This document shows positions 47,340 to 60,653 of a stretch of DNA of 64,000 nt, piece after piece. The notes below the pieces were generated by a model. That model made no database searches. It was not told where the DNA came from and saw only the letters and a list, made by a program, of their open reading frames with translations. How positions within the stretch are numbered: the stretch's first letter is position 1; the number at the start of each line of letters is the position of its first letter. Position numbers and translations under genes: made by a program. The stretch comes from Frateuria soli (GTDB lineage: Bacteria; Pseudomonadota; Gammaproteobacteria; Xanthomonadales; Rhodanobacteraceae). The stretch is taken from contig NZ_CP088252.1 in NCBI RefSeq assembly GCF_021117385.1, positions 3,366,001 through 3,430,000 of the forward strand, read 5' to 3'.

Positions 47340-47455
47340 CGGGAAACTCCTTCGAATGCCCGGTCATTCTAGGGCAAGCGCCTCCGATCACCTGCAGCAG
47401 CGCCTTGGGACGTCACCGCCAGGCGCAAGGCACCGCCGTCGCGCCGAGGACGCCC

Positions 47456-48409
47456 CTACCGGCTGACGAGGCTGTCGAGTTCGAGCTCCGCGCGCTCGCG
47501 CAGCCAGTGCGCCAGCAACTGGTAGGACACCGACAGTCGCGTGGGCGTGGCGAAGCTGCCATCGGCCAGGCCTTCCACGATCTGCGCGGGCGTGAACCAA
47601 CGCGCTTCCTCCAGCTCGCCGTCGCGCAGGTCGATCGACGGGTCGAGCGCCTGGGCGAGGAAGCCGACCATCAGCGACGCGGGCAGCGGCCATGGCTGCG
47701 AGGAGTGGTACTGCACCTCGCCCACCCGCACGCCGGCCTCCTCGGCCACCTCGCGGCGCACGGCGTCCTCCAGCGATTCGCCCGGTTCGACGAAGCCGGC
47801 AAGCGCCGACCAGCGACCCTCCGGCCAGCTCGCCTGGCGCCCGAGCAGGCAGGCGCCCTCGTACTCGACGATGGCGATGATCGCCGCGTCGGTGCGCGGA
47901 AAGTGGAGCCGGCCGCAGGCCGCACTGGTACAACGCAGGCGATGACCGGCGGCGACCCGCTCCAGTGGCGCGCCGCAGCCGCTGCAGAAGCGCGTCTCGC
48001 GCTGCCAGTGCGCCAGGCCCTTGGCATAGGCGAACAGTCCCGCCTCCGCGGCGGGCAGGCGCAGGCCGGCTTCGCGCAGGCCGATGCGGCGGGCGGCGAG
48101 GCGGTCCTCGAGTGCTTCGGCCAGGCGCGCCTCGTCCAGCGCGATCAGGAAATGGGGGCAGCCTTCGGCGATGCCGAGCAGACTGGCCGGCACGTCGGCG
48201 AACAGCTCGCGGCGCTCGGCTTCGCCCAGCCAGCGCAGGCGCTCGGCCTCGCGCCGCAGGTAGCTCTCGCCGGAAGGATCCAGCACCAGGTAGCGCGCCT
48301 GCGTACAGCAGGATTGCTCGGCGATCCACGCCTCGTGGTCGCGGTGCTCGGCCATGCGATCGAGCACCAGGCTCAGGCCCGCGAAAATGTTGGTGACGGG
48401 CACGGCCAT
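47456..48409 (-). CDS. nudC: NAD+ diphosphatase / deNADding enzyme
   Basis: A Nudix hydrolase of 317 residues. A zinc ribbon (FCSGCGAPLE then CTSAACGRLHFPR) precedes the Nudix box GFVEPGESLEDAVRREVAEE, and SQPWPLPASLM is the NudC specificity signature. It cleaves NAD(H) and removes NAD caps from RNA. The gene starts five bases after the erpA stop, suggesting co-transcription with the iron-sulfur gene. Confidence 0.95.
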   Translation of the reverse strand: MAVPVTNIFAGLSLVLDRMAEHRDHEAWIAEQSCCTQARYLVLDPSGESYLRREAERLRWLGEAERRELFADVPASLLGIAEGCPHFLIALDEARLAEALEDRLAARRIGLREAGLRLPAAEAGLFAYAKGLAHWQRETRFCSGCGAPLERVAAGHRLRCTSAACGRLHFPRTDAAIIAIVEYEGACLLGRQASWPEGRWSALAGFVEPGESLEDAVRREVAEEAGVRVGEVQYHSSQPWPLPASLMVGFLAQALDPSIDLRDGELEEARWFTPAQIVEGLADGSFATPTRLSVSYQLLAHWLRERAELELDSLVSR

Positions 48410-48414
48410 GCGGC

Positions 48415-48783
48415 TCAGGTGGAGAACGAGGAACCGCAGCCGCAGGTGGTCTTGGCGTTGGGGTTGCGGATCACGAACTGCGCTCCGGAAAGGCTTTCCG
48501 CGTAGTCGATCTCGGCCCCGGCGAGGTACTGCAGCGACAGCGGATCGACCAGCAGGGTGACCCCCTCGCGATCGAGCGCGAAGTCGTCCTCGGCCCGGGC
48601 TTCGTCGAAGGTGAAGCCGTACTGGAAGCCCGAGCAGCCGCCACCGGAGATGTAGACGCGCAGCTTCAGCGCGGGATTGCCTTCTTCGACGATCAGTTCG
48701 TGCACCTTGCGCGCGGCGGCTTCGGTGAAAACCAGCGGCGCGTTGGCCTGGCGGTAGTCGGGGATCGAAACGAGGGTTTCCAT
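48415..48783 (-). CDS. erpA: Iron-sulfur cluster insertion protein ErpA
   Basis: An A-type carrier of 122 residues that delivers Fe-S clusters to apoproteins. The three cluster cysteines are present: GGGCSGFQY and the C-terminal TTCGCGSS pair. The N-terminal extension and [12 protein letters not shown] fit ErpA rather than IscA. Its clients would include the iron-sulfur parts of respiratory complexes. Confidence 0.93.
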   Translation of the reverse strand: METLVSIPDYRQANAPLVFTEAAARKVHELIVEEGNPALKLRVYISGGGCSGFQYGFTFDEARAEDDFALDREGVTLLVDPLSLQYLAGAEIDYAESLSGAQFVIRNPNAKTTCGCGSSFST

Positions 48784-48858
48784 GGGACCGATGTGCGGTT
48801 GCGGGGGCGTGATCTCAAGGATAACGCCTGCGGGTGTCGGCTTCCTGATTGCCCGATG

Positions 48859-49290
48859 TCAGGCCGGCACGGCCTCGTCCAGTTCGGCGTCCGGCTGCGC
48901 CGGCGAGGGCAGTTCCCGCGCCACCGGTTCGACGCGGTGACTCATGCGTCCGTTCACCTGCGCGCCGCCGGCCATCTCCAGCGTGCGGTAGTGCACGTCG
49001 CCGGTGATGCGCGCCAGCGGGGCCAGTTCCAGCCGTTCCCCGGCATGGATGTCGCCCTGCACGGAGCCGTTGACGATCACATGCGGCACGTGGATGTCGC
49101 CCTGCACCTGGCCGTACTCGCTTACCGTGAACACGGCATCCTCGCCCTCGGCAAGCACGGCGCCCTCGATGCGGCCGTCCAGGTGCAGCGCCCCGCTGAA
49201 ACGCAGGTCGCCGCGGATCACCGTGCCCCGGGCGACAAGGCTGGTGTCGTTGCTGCCGTCGGCGCGGTCAGTGCGGCGTCGGTTGAACAT
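48859..49290 (-). CDS. Bactofilin family protein
   Basis: A protein of 143 residues with the right-handed beta-helix core of bactofilins (DTSLVARGTVIRGDLRFSGA, then repeated G-x-hydrophobic turns such as GQVQGDIHVPHVIVNGSVQG). Flanks are disordered. Bactofilins polymerise without nucleotide and organise the envelope. ATG 49290 comes two bases after the stop of the upstream gene, so the pair is one transcriptional unit. Confidence 0.88.
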   Translation of the reverse strand: MFNRRRTDRADGSNDTSLVARGTVIRGDLRFSGALHLDGRIEGAVLAEGEDAVFTVSEYGQVQGDIHVPHVIVNGSVQGDIHAGERLELAPLARITGDVHYRTLEMAGGAQVNGRMSHRVEPVARELPSPAQPDAELDEAVPA

Positions 49291-49292
49291 GG

Positions 49293-50036
49293 TCAGTTTC
49301 CCCCTTCGATCGTGGTGAGGTTGCCGGACAAGGCGTCGTTCCATGCCACGGCACGGTCGACGGCGTCGCCGTCCTCGGGTTTGACACGGATGCGCAGCCG
49401 CGTCGGCTTGAAATCGGCCGGCAACATGAACGTGGCATGCAGCTGCTGGAAATAGCGGAAGCGGAAGGGCAGGCCGTCCTGCTGCGCGGCGTCGCCCAGT
49501 TGCGACCAGTCCAGCGCCACCACCTTGTCGCCGCGCACGCCTTCGACGCTGAGCGTGACGCTGCCGCTGACGTCGCTGCCGCGCTTGGCGTTCTGGGTCA
49601 GGCTGAGCGCCAGGTTCCAGGCATGCGAGCCGCTCACCGGGCGCAGCTGCACTTCCTGCACCTTGAGGCCCTCGCGCTGGGCATTGCCGCCGACCAGGCG
49701 CGAGTAGAAGCCAAGGTCCGCACGCAGCCCGTTGATTTCCTCATCGCGCTCGGTGAGCGTGCCGCGAAGCGCCTTGGTCGCGATGTCGGTGACCTGTTGC
49801 GCGCGCCTGAGGTTGGCGATCTGCTGCTTGAGCTGTTCGTTCTGCGCGGCCAGCTCCCTCGCTTCGCGATGGTCGACTGCCGCTGGCGTGGTGCGCCAGG
49901 CCAGCACGCCCACCACGGCCCCGGTCAGCAGCAGGCTGGCCAGCCAGGCGGCACCCAGCCACAACCGGCGGCGGCGGCGCTGGCTGGCGTCGTCGTGCGG
50001 GCGCACGACGAAGCGCGGGGGCGGGCGTGAAGCCAT
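49293..50036 (-). CDS. DUF6776-like single-pass membrane protein
   Basis: A protein of 247 residues. A basic N-terminus (RRRRR) precedes one transmembrane helix (about 30-50), a coiled coil (ELAAQNEQLKQQIANLRRAQ, about 62-110) and a beta-rich C-terminal domain outside the membrane. The layout resembles the DUF6776 family found beside bactofilin genes in gammaproteobacteria. It may anchor the bactofilin to the envelope. A GTG five codons upstream is another possible start. Confidence 0.75.
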   Translation of the reverse strand: MASRPPPRFVVRPHDDASQRRRRRLWLGAAWLASLLLTGAVVGVLAWRTTPAAVDHREARELAAQNEQLKQQIANLRRAQQVTDIATKALRGTLTERDEEINGLRADLGFYSRLVGGNAQREGLKVQEVQLRPVSGSHAWNLALSLTQNAKRGSDVSGSVTLSVEGVRGDKVVALDWSQLGDAAQQDGLPFRFRYFQQLHATFMLPADFKPTRLRIRVKPEDGDAVDRAVAWNDALSGNLTTIEGGN

Positions 50037-50093
50037 GTGGAAATCCGGCACTGCTGGGGTGACCGGTATAGCCGCAGCGTGACGAGAGCGTCA

Positions 50094-50127
50094 AGGAACG
50101 GCCGCACGCTTTGTGCGGCCGGTTCCT
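50094..50127 (-). terminator. bfr terminator hairpin
   Basis: A long stem (AGGAAC-GGCCGCAC with GTGCGGCC-GGTTCCT, one bulge) with loop GCTTT lies just after the bfr stop. It separates bfr from the DUF6776-like gene. Confidence 0.65.
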
Positions 50128-50148
50128 GCAAGGGATGGGGGCGACCGG

Positions 50149-50619
<471 letters not shown>

Positions 50620-50718
50620 GGGAAGTCTCCGGTGCGGGGCCGACCGGTGACTATACGGACTTGGCCGCCCGCGGGGAGAAACGCGAATGGTTGCGGTTCG
50701 GGGTCCGCGTGCGGCGGG

Positions 50719-50916
50719 TCAGGCGGTGACCAGCGGCAACGGGAACGCCACCTGCGCCAGCGCGGCGTCCAGCGTGGCACGCGCCTCGGGCTCGCAGCAG
50801 CCGCAGCAGTCCGAGCAGCCGGTGCGCGCCTGCAATTCGTCGAACGTGCGCACGCCATCGGCGACGGCGCGGCGGATGTCGCCGTCGGTCACGGCGTTGC
50901 AGAGGCAGATGTACAT
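50719..50916 (-). CDS. bfd: Bacterioferritin-associated ferredoxin
   Basis: A [2Fe-2S] protein of 65 residues starting MYICLCNAVTDGDIRRAV. Cluster cysteines are in CLC near the start and SDCCGCCEP. It reduces the ferric core of bacterioferritin so iron can leave. The short start at 50916 matches the family length of about 64; two upstream ATG codons would add up to 12 residues. A Fur-like box lies just upstream. Confidence 0.92.
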   Translation of the reverse strand: MYICLCNAVTDGDIRRAVADGVRTFDELQARTGCSDCCGCCEPEARATLDAALAQVAFPLPLVTA

Positions 50917-50936
50917 GCCGCGCATTCCAGCGCGAA

Positions 50937-50951
50937 TGCGAATGATTGTCA
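50937..50951 (-). promoter_or_regulatory. Candidate Fur box upstream of bfd
   Basis: TGCGAATGATTGTCA matches the 15-base Fur core TGATAATNATTATCA at 11 of 14 defined positions. It is centred about 28 bases before the bfd start, where Fur would block transcription when iron is plentiful. bfd is a known Fur target in other bacteria. Confidence 0.6.
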
Positions 50952-50970
50952 AACAGGTTCCGCCCGGCGT

Positions 50971-51516
50971 TCAGGCAACCGCGCGGTTGCCCGGCCGGGC
51001 GCCTTCGGTGCTGCGAGGCTGGGCGCCCAGCTGGACACTCAGCAGCTCCTCCACCAATGGTGCGAAGTGGCGCAGCGCCCGTTCGTAGACCTGCCGCTTG
51101 AAGCTGACCACGTGCACCGCCGGATACCAGAAATCGACCCAGCGCCAGATGTCGAATTCCGGCTTGTCGCAGGCGTCGAGCCTGAGCGCGTCCTCGCCGC
51201 CGACCAGGCGCAACAGGAACCAGACCTGCTTCTGGCCGATGCAGGTCGGGCGCTGGTGGTGGCGTACGTAACGGTTGGGCAGGCGATAGCGCAACCAGCC
51301 GCGGGTGCTGGCGACGACCTCGACGTGTTCGGGAAGCAGTCCGGTTTCCTCGGCCAGTTCGCGGTACATGGCCTCCAGCGGCGTCTCGTCGCTGCGCATG
51401 CCGCCCTGCGGGAACTGCCAGCCATCGTGGTTGACCCGGCGGGCCCAGAACAGGCGGCCTTCCCCATTCAGCAGCACGATGCCTACGTTCGGGCGATAAC
51501 CATCCGCGTCGATCAT
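50971..51516 (-). CDS. rppH: RNA pyrophosphohydrolase
   Basis: A Nudix enzyme of 181 residues that removes pyrophosphate from the 5' end of mRNA and so starts decay. The N-terminus [17 protein letters not shown], the GWQFPQGGM signature and the Nudix box [17 protein letters not shown] are all present. The tail after about 160 is disordered. It is divergent from tRNA-Met. Confidence 0.95.
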   Translation of the reverse strand: MIDADGYRPNVGIVLLNGEGRLFWARRVNHDGWQFPQGGMRSDETPLEAMYRELAEETGLLPEHVEVVASTRGWLRYRLPNRYVRHHQRPTCIGQKQVWFLLRLVGGEDALRLDACDKPEFDIWRWVDFWYPAVHVVSFKRQVYERALRHFAPLVEELLSVQLGAQPRSTEGARPGNRAVA

Positions 51517-51605
51517 GTCGCCTCCTCGAGCCCGCGTGCCGCGCCTGCAGCGGCCTTAAGCCGGGCTCCAACCTTAGCGCGCGCCGCGCTGGAAAGCGAA
51601 GAGGC

Positions 51606-51634
51606 TTGAACCGGTCCGGGCCCCCGATTACACT
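51606..51634 (+). promoter_or_regulatory. tRNA-Met promoter
   Basis: TTGAAC (-35) and TACACT (-10) with a 17-base spacer, ending 39 bases before the mature tRNA. Confidence 0.6.
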
Positions 51635-51673
51635 GCCGGGCTCCGTTGGCGCACGGCGCCGGCGACGCCCCAT

Positions 51674-51750
51674 GGCTATGTAGCTCAGCCGGTTAGAGCA
51701 CAGCACTCATAATGCTGGGGTCGGTGGTTCGAGTCCACCCATAGCCACCA
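51674..51750 (+). tRNA. tRNA-Met (elongator, anticodon CAT)
   Basis: A 77-base cloverleaf with encoded CCA. The acceptor GGCTATG pairs with CATAGCC, the D arm is AGCTCAGCCGGTTAGAGC, the anticodon loop is CTCATAA, and the T loop is GGTTCGAGTCC. The body matches elongator tRNA-Met of E. coli type; initiator features (unpaired first base, GGG stem) are absent. Confidence 0.92.
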
Positions 51751-51833
51751 CGCGCCTGCGGCGCGGTGTTTTCCTCCCGTTCTCTCCTGTTCGTCGCCCG
51801 GGCCTGGCCGGGAGCGGAATACAATCGTCCGCC

Positions 51834-52196
51834 ATGCATATCCATAAAGTCTTCCAGATCGAAGCGGCCCACCGGCTGCCCAACGTGCCGGCCGGGCACA
51901 AGTGTGCGCGGCTGCACGGGCATTCGTTCCGCATCGAGATCCACGTGGAAGGCGAGCCGGACCCGGCGATGGGCTGGCTGATGGACTTCGCTGACGTCAA
52001 GGCTGCGTTCGCGCCACTGTTCGAGCAGCTGGATCACCACTATCTCAACGAGATCGAGGGGCTGGAGAACCCGACCAGCGAAATGCTGGCGCGCTGGATC
52101 TTCCGGCGCCTGGAGCCGCGGCTGCCTGGCCTGGCTCGCGTCGTGGTGCACGAGACCTGTACGTCCGGCGCCACCTGCGGACGGGACAGCTTCTGA
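51834..52196 (+). CDS. queD: 6-carboxy-5,6,7,8-tetrahydropterin synthase
   Basis: A small zinc enzyme of 120 residues in queuosine synthesis. Zn ligands His13, His28 and His30 and the catalytic Cys24 are in [40 protein letters not shown] is the second signature and ETCTSGATC is near the end. No other queuosine gene is adjacent. Confidence 0.94.
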   Translation: MHIHKVFQIEAAHRLPNVPAGHKCARLHGHSFRIEIHVEGEPDPAMGWLMDFADVKAAFAPLFEQLDHHYLNEIEGLENPTSEMLARWIFRRLEPRLPGLARVVVHETCTSGATCGRDSF

Positions 52197-52255
52197 TCTG
52201 ACGCACTGCGCCATCGAGTGATACGGGATGTGGGAGAACGTAACAGCACGTCTTG

Positions 52256-52284
52256 TTGCACTGCACAAAATATCTTGCTAGGCT
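52256..52284 (+). promoter_or_regulatory. Candidate phasin gene promoter with TGCAC repeat
   Basis: TTGCAC (-35) and TAGGCT (-10) with a 17-base spacer, 35 bases before the ATG. The -35 lies in TTGTTGCACTGCACAA, a tandem TGCAC. PhaR-type repressors of phasin genes bind TGCA-rich sites (family knowledge), so this could be their operator. Confidence 0.5.
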
Positions 52285-52318
52285 TGTTCCATTCCCACAC
52301 TCCCGCGAGGGACAAGCC

Positions 52319-52705
52319 ATGACCAAGCCGTTCGATTTCGAAGTATTTGCCTACGCCCGGCAGTTCGCCGATAACGCCTTCAAGGCGCAGGCGCTGGTGC
52401 TGCAGGGTTTGGGGCAGGCCGCTGGCCTGCAGCTGGGTGCGTTGGAGCAGCAGTCGCGCTCCGCGACCGATTTTCTGCTCGCCGCCGGCGACGCGCGCGA
52501 CCCCGAGGCGCTTCGCGGCCTGTGGGACAAGGGCGTGGCGCTGGGTCGCGTGCAGGCCGAGCAGGCAGTTGCGCTGACCCAGAGCCTTGCGGCCGTGGGC
52601 CGTCAGACCGCCGAGTCGCTCGGCGCGCTGGTGCAGCCACTCGCCGCCGCCAACGACGCGGTTGCCGCGACCGCCGCCGGCGGGCGCAAGGCAGCTGCCC
52701 GATAA
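52319..52705 (+). CDS. Phasin family protein
   Basis: A protein of 128 residues, almost all amphipathic helix, rich in Ala/Gln/Leu, starting FDFEVFAYARQFADNAFKAQ. Phasins coat polyhydroxyalkanoate granules or act as small helical regulators. No polyhydroxyalkanoate synthase gene is in the window, so granule coating is not shown. A strong terminator follows. Confidence 0.8.
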   Translation: MTKPFDFEVFAYARQFADNAFKAQALVLQGLGQAAGLQLGALEQQSRSATDFLLAAGDARDPEALRGLWDKGVALGRVQAEQAVALTQSLAAVGRQTAESLGALVQPLAAANDAVAATAAGGRKAAAR

Positions 52706-52752
52706 GGGCTTCTGCCCGCGTCCCCATCCCTCCCCGCCGGGACGCATTCCCA

Positions 52753-52782
52753 GGGCCGGACTTGCTGTCCGGCCCTTTTTTT
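52753..52782 (+). terminator. Intrinsic terminator after the phasin gene
   Basis: GGGCCGGAC-TTGCT-GTCCGGCCC, a perfect 9-bp stem, followed by seven T residues. Confidence 0.88.
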
Positions 52783-52861
52783 GTCCGCCTCCATCAAGAA
52801 CCTGCGCCGCATCCAAAGTGAACGCGAGCGCCGGTACGACAGGATGTCGCGTACTTGCGGC

Positions 52862-52891
52862 TTGTCCCTGCAAAAGGCCGGCTGATATACT
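52862..52891 (+). promoter_or_regulatory. Candidate atp operon promoter
   Basis: TTGTCC (-35) and TATACT (-10) with an 18-base spacer, 45 bases before the first atp gene. It is the only good sigma-70 match in this gap, which follows a strong terminator. Confidence 0.6.
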
Positions 52892-52935
52892 TTTGCGGAT
52901 TGGATCGTGGCCCGCAGCTGCAAGGGTGACGCCTG

Positions 52936-53325
52936 GTGCGAAGCCGCGCGGGAACACACGTGCTCAACAGTATTGCCTCCGGTCGTCGCCTGGTCCTGCG
53001 CATCGTGATGTGGCAGGTCGTCGTGGCGGCGCTGGTCGGTCTCGTCTTCCTGATGCAGGGGCGCCGCGAAGCCTTGGCGGCCCTTGCAGGCGCCCTGGTT
53101 GTGGCGCTGGGCAACGCGCTGCTTGGCGCGCGGGCCTTCGCCGGGATGCACGGGGCGGGCATGGCGCTGGGGCGTCTGCTGGTGGGCATGATCCTCAAGT
53201 GGATCGCGGTCATCGGAGGGATGGGCGTGATCCTGATCAAACTGAAACTGCCGCCGCTGGCCGCCATTACGGGGCTGGCGGCTGCTTACGCGGTTCATCT
53301 GCTGGCGTTTCGATTCAAGGGTTGA
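52936..53325 (+). CDS. atpI: ATP synthase subunit I (AtpI)
   Basis: A protein of 129 residues with four transmembrane helices and GRREALAALAGALVVALGNALLGARAF in the middle. AtpI helps assemble the c-ring or move Mg2+. GTG at 52936 has AAGGGTG upstream; GTG at 52960 is an alternative start. It is the first gene of the operon, three bases before atpB. Confidence 0.83.
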   Translation: MRSRAGTHVLNSIASGRRLVLRIVMWQVVVAALVGLVFLMQGRREALAALAGALVVALGNALLGARAFAGMHGAGMALGRLLVGMILKWIAVIGGMGVILIKLKLPPLAAITGLAAAYAVHLLAFRFKG

Positions 53326-54135
<810 letters not shown>

Positions 54136-54179
54136 TTTGCTGTCCGTCTTTTCGAACAACGTCCAACCGAAACACATAA

Positions 54180-54485
<306 letters not shown>

Positions 54486-54576
54486 GCCGTCCGACGGCGC
54501 CCCGGGCGCCGTTCCCCTACGGGCGTCGCACCGGCGCCCGTAACCGTACCACCCCGCATTTACAGGTAACGCAGCG

Positions 54577-55047
54577 ATGGATTTCAACGCGACCTTGATC
54601 GGCGAAATGATCGCCTTCGCGATCCTGATCTGGTTCACCGTCCAGTTCATCTGGCCGCACATCAACAAGGCCATCGAAGAGCGCCAGCTCAAGATCGCCG
54701 AGGGTCTGGACGCCGCCGAGCGCGCCCGCGCCGAGCTGCGCGATGCCGACAGCAAGGTCGCCGCCGAGATCAAGGTGGCGCGCCAGCAGGCGGCGGAGAT
54801 CATCGACCGCGCCCAGCAGCAGGCCAACCAGATCCTGGACAAGGCCCGTGCCGACGCGATCACCGAGATCAACCGCCTGAAGGCCAGCGCGCAGGACGAC
54901 ATCGCCTCGATGGCCCAGCGTGCCCGCGAGGAGTTGCGCGAGAAGGTCGGCGCGCTCGCCGTACAGGGCGCCGCCAAGATCGTGCAGCGCGAGATCGATC
55001 CGGCCGCGCACAAGGCGTTGCTCGACCAGCTCGCGGCCGAGGTCTAG
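54577..55047 (+). CDS. atpF: ATP synthase subunit b
   Basis: A peripheral stalk protein of 156 residues. One N-terminal helix ([20 protein letters not shown]) anchors it, followed by a long charged coiled coil. A single b gene implies a homodimeric stalk. Confidence 0.96.
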   Translation: MDFNATLIGEMIAFAILIWFTVQFIWPHINKAIEERQLKIAEGLDAAERARAELRDADSKVAAEIKVARQQAAEIIDRAQQQANQILDKARADAITEINRLKASAQDDIASMAQRAREELREKVGALAVQGAAKIVQREIDPAAHKALLDQLAAEV

Positions 55048-55052
55048 AAACC

Positions 55053-55586
55053 ATGGCCCAGGCAATCACCCTCGCCCGTCCGTACGCGCGCGCCGCTTTC
55101 GAGCTGGCGCACGAGGCCGGCACGCTCGGCGAATGGTCGCAGGCGTTCGCCTTCGCCGCTTCGGTGGCGAAGGACCCGCGCGTGGCCGCGCTGGTCGGCG
55201 ACCCGCGCGTGCAGCCGGCGCAGCTGGTGGCGCTGCACTTGCCGCAGGGCATGGGCACGGATACCGCCTTCGCGCAGTTCCTCAAGACGCTGGCCGAACA
55301 GCGGCGCCTGGCGCTGCTGCCGGAAGTGGCCGAGCTGTACGAGGAACACAAGCGCGAGGCCGGCTCGCAGCTGAAGGTCAAGGTGACCAGCGCGATGGCG
55401 CTGGATGCCGCCCAGGCCGAGCAGTTGAAGACCTCCCTCAAGCGCCGCTTCAAGCGCGAGATCGAGCTGGAGACCCGGGTCGACCCCGCGCTGCTCGGCG
55501 GCGTGGTGATCGATACCGGCAACGAGGTGATCGACGGCTCCGCGCGCGGTCGCCTGCAGCGCCTGGCCTCTGCGCTGGCAAGTTGA
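55053..55586 (+). CDS. atpH: ATP synthase subunit delta
   Basis: A protein of 177 residues that joins the b stalk to the top of F1. It starts with ITLARPYARAAFELA, the usual N-terminus, and ends with GGVVIDTGNEVIDGSARGRL. It lies five bases after atpF. Confidence 0.95.
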   Translation: MAQAITLARPYARAAFELAHEAGTLGEWSQAFAFAASVAKDPRVAALVGDPRVQPAQLVALHLPQGMGTDTAFAQFLKTLAEQRRLALLPEVAELYEEHKREAGSQLKVKVTSAMALDAAQAEQLKTSLKRRFKREIELETRVDPALLGGVVIDTGNEVIDGSARGRLQRLASALAS

Positions 55587-55709
55587 TTCAAGCGCGGCTT
55601 GCGGGCCGCGAGGCAGCGCCGGTCAGCCGGCGCTGAGTAAACATCGAAGAGCACGCCGGCCATGGGGTCGGACGCTTGAAAAAGCATTCCCAAATTCAGG
55701 AAAGCGACC

Positions 55710-57260
<1,551 letters not shown>

Positions 57261-57262
57261 GG

Positions 57263-57350
57263 AAGCCGGGATTCGGGAGTCGGGATTCGTGATTCGGAAG
57301 AGCCTCGAACCCCAGCTTCTGCGAATCCCGAATCTCCAATCCCGAATCCC
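57263..57350. repeat. Palindromic repeat between atpA and atpG
   Basis: Iterated GGGATTCGGGA units (about 57266-57297) face CGAATCCCGAATCTCC units (about 57321-57350); the two arms of about 29 bases are near complements with a 25-base loop. It is followed by GAGCATAGCGAGCGAGACAC just before the atpG ATG. No T tract, so not a terminator. Related copies lie at 58302 and 59859. Confidence 0.75.
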
Positions 57351-57375
57351 CGAGCGAGCATAGCGAGCGAGACAC

Positions 57376-58293
57376 ATGGCAAGCGGACGCGAAATCAAAA
57401 CCAAGATCAAGAGCACGCAGAACATGCGCAAGGTGACGCGTGCGCTCGAGATGGTCTCGGCCTCGAAGATCCGCAAGGCGCAGGACCTGATGAAGGCCTC
57501 GCGTCCGTATGCGCGGATGATGCGCCGGGTGATCGCCCACGTGGCCCAGGCCAACACGGACTTCAAGCATCCGTTCCTGGTCGAGCGCGAGAACGTCGCG
57601 CGCGTGGCCTTCATCGTGATCTCCACCGACCGCGGCCTGTGCGGCGGCCTGAACTCCAACCTGTTCCGCCGCATCCTTCCCGCCGTGCGCGAGTGGCAGG
57701 ACAAGGGCGTGCAGGTCGACGTGGTGGCGATCGGCCAGAAGGCGATCCAGTTCTTCCGCCGCATCAAGGGCGTCAACCTGGTCGGCAGCGTCAGCCACCT
57801 GGGCGAGCGGCCCAAGCTCGAGCAGCTGGTCGGCGTGATCAAGGTCGTGCTCGACGCCTACGCGGGCAACAACCTGGACCGCGTGTTCCTGGCCTACAAC
57901 GACTTCGTCAACACCATGACGCAGAAGCCGATGGTCGACGCGCTGCTGCCGCTGCCGCTGGTGGCCGCCGAACTGGCCGCGCACCAGCAGGCCGGCGAGT
58001 CGGCGTACGCCGGCATCACGCTGGAGCAGACCCACGACTGGGATTACATCTATGAACCCGACGCCGCCGCGGTGCTCGAGCACGTGCTCGGCCGCTACGT
58101 GGAGTCGGTGGTGTACCAGGGCGTGCTGGAGAACCTCGCCAGCGAGCACGCCGCACGCATGGTCGCGATGAAGAGCGCCTCGGACAACGCCAACAAGGTC
58201 ATCGCCGAACTGACCCTGAGCTACAACAAGGCGCGCCAGGCGGCGATCACGCAGGAAATTTCCGAAATCGTCGGCGGCGCGGCGGCGGTCTGA
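57376..58293 (+). CDS. atpG: ATP synthase subunit gamma
   Basis: A rotor shaft of 305 residues with coiled-coil ends: [20 protein letters not shown] at the N-terminus and the C-terminal [20 protein letters not shown]. Slightly longer than the E. coli protein (287). [14 protein letters not shown] is conserved. Confidence 0.96.
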   Translation: MASGREIKTKIKSTQNMRKVTRALEMVSASKIRKAQDLMKASRPYARMMRRVIAHVAQANTDFKHPFLVERENVARVAFIVISTDRGLCGGLNSNLFRRILPAVREWQDKGVQVDVVAIGQKAIQFFRRIKGVNLVGSVSHLGERPKLEQLVGVIKVVLDAYAGNNLDRVFLAYNDFVNTMTQKPMVDALLPLPLVAAELAAHQQAGESAYAGITLEQTHDWDYIYEPDAAAVLEHVLGRYVESVVYQGVLENLASEHAARMVAMKSASDNANKVIAELTLSYNKARQAAITQEISEIVGGAAAV

Positions 58294-58301
58294 TTCTCCC
58301 G

Positions 58302-59852
<1,551 letters not shown>

Positions 59853-59858
59853 GCGGCC

Positions 59859-59945
59859 GTCCGGGATTCGGCATTCGGGATTCGGGATTCGTAAAAGCGA
59901 AGCCCGCTCGGTCTGACGAATCCCAAATCCCGACACCCGAATCCC
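59859..59945. repeat. Palindromic repeat between atpD and atpC
   Basis: CGGGATTCGGCATTCGGGATTCG... (about 59862-59892) faces CGAATCCCAAATCCCGACACCCG... (about 59918-59947). It is followed by GAGCAAAGCGAGACAA before the atpC ATG, nearly the same tail as the copy before atpG, so the element may have brought its own leader. Confidence 0.75.
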
Positions 59946-59967
59946 GTCGAGCAAAGCGAGACAACCC

Positions 59968-60396
59968 ATGACCACCACCATCCGCGTCGAAGTCGTCAGC
60001 GCCGAAGCCGCGATCTACTCGGGCGAAGCCACGATGGTCGTCGCCACCGGCGACCAGGGCGAACTGGGCATCACGCCCCGCCACGCCCCGCTGATCACCC
60101 GCCTGAAGCCGGGCAAGGTCGTCGTGACCGAGGCCGGCGGCGAGAAGGTCGACATCTCGATCACCGGCGGCGGCATCCTGGAGGTGCAGCCGCACGCGGT
60201 CACCGTGCTGGCCGACACGGCCGTGCGCTCCGAGGAGATCGACGAGGCCGCCGCGCTGGCCGCCAAGAAGGAAGCCGAGGAAGCCCTGGCCAACCGCTCC
60301 GAGGACATCGACGTGGCCGAGGCACAGGCCAAGCTGGTCGCAGCGCTGACCCAGCTGCAGGCGCTCGAGCGCCTGCGCAGGAACCTCAAGCACTGA
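59968..60396 (+). CDS. atpC: ATP synthase subunit epsilon
   Basis: A protein of 142 residues with an N-terminal beta sandwich ([20 protein letters not shown]) and a C-terminal helical hairpin that can inhibit ATP hydrolysis. Last gene of the operon; an intrinsic terminator follows. Confidence 0.96.
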   Translation: MTTTIRVEVVSAEAAIYSGEATMVVATGDQGELGITPRHAPLITRLKPGKVVVTEAGGEKVDISITGGGILEVQPHAVTVLADTAVRSEEIDEAAALAAKKEAEEALANRSEDIDVAEAQAKLVAALTQLQALERLRRNLKH

Positions 60397-60422
60397 CGGG
60401 CCGCCAGGGCCTGAAAGGAACT

Positions 60423-60448
60423 CCGGCCCTCGCGCCGGCGTTTTTTTT
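60423..60448 (+). terminator. atp operon terminator
   Basis: CCGGC-CCTCGC-GCCGG hairpin followed by eight T residues, 27 bases after the atpC stop. Confidence 0.8.
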
Positions 60449-60653
60449 GTGCAGTCGGCTTGCTGTCCATCCCTCATCGAGGACCGGGTAGAAGGTTGGC
60501 GTGGGAGACCGCTCCGCGACGGGCGGTTTCCTGCGCGCCGGGCCCTCACGCGATCCTCTGGCGGGGGGAGGCGGGGAAGCACTGCCCGCGGTAGATTTGG
60601 TGCTTGCGGTCCCGCCCGCCAGGCTGTTCCGCGTCATCCAGGAAGGACCGAGC

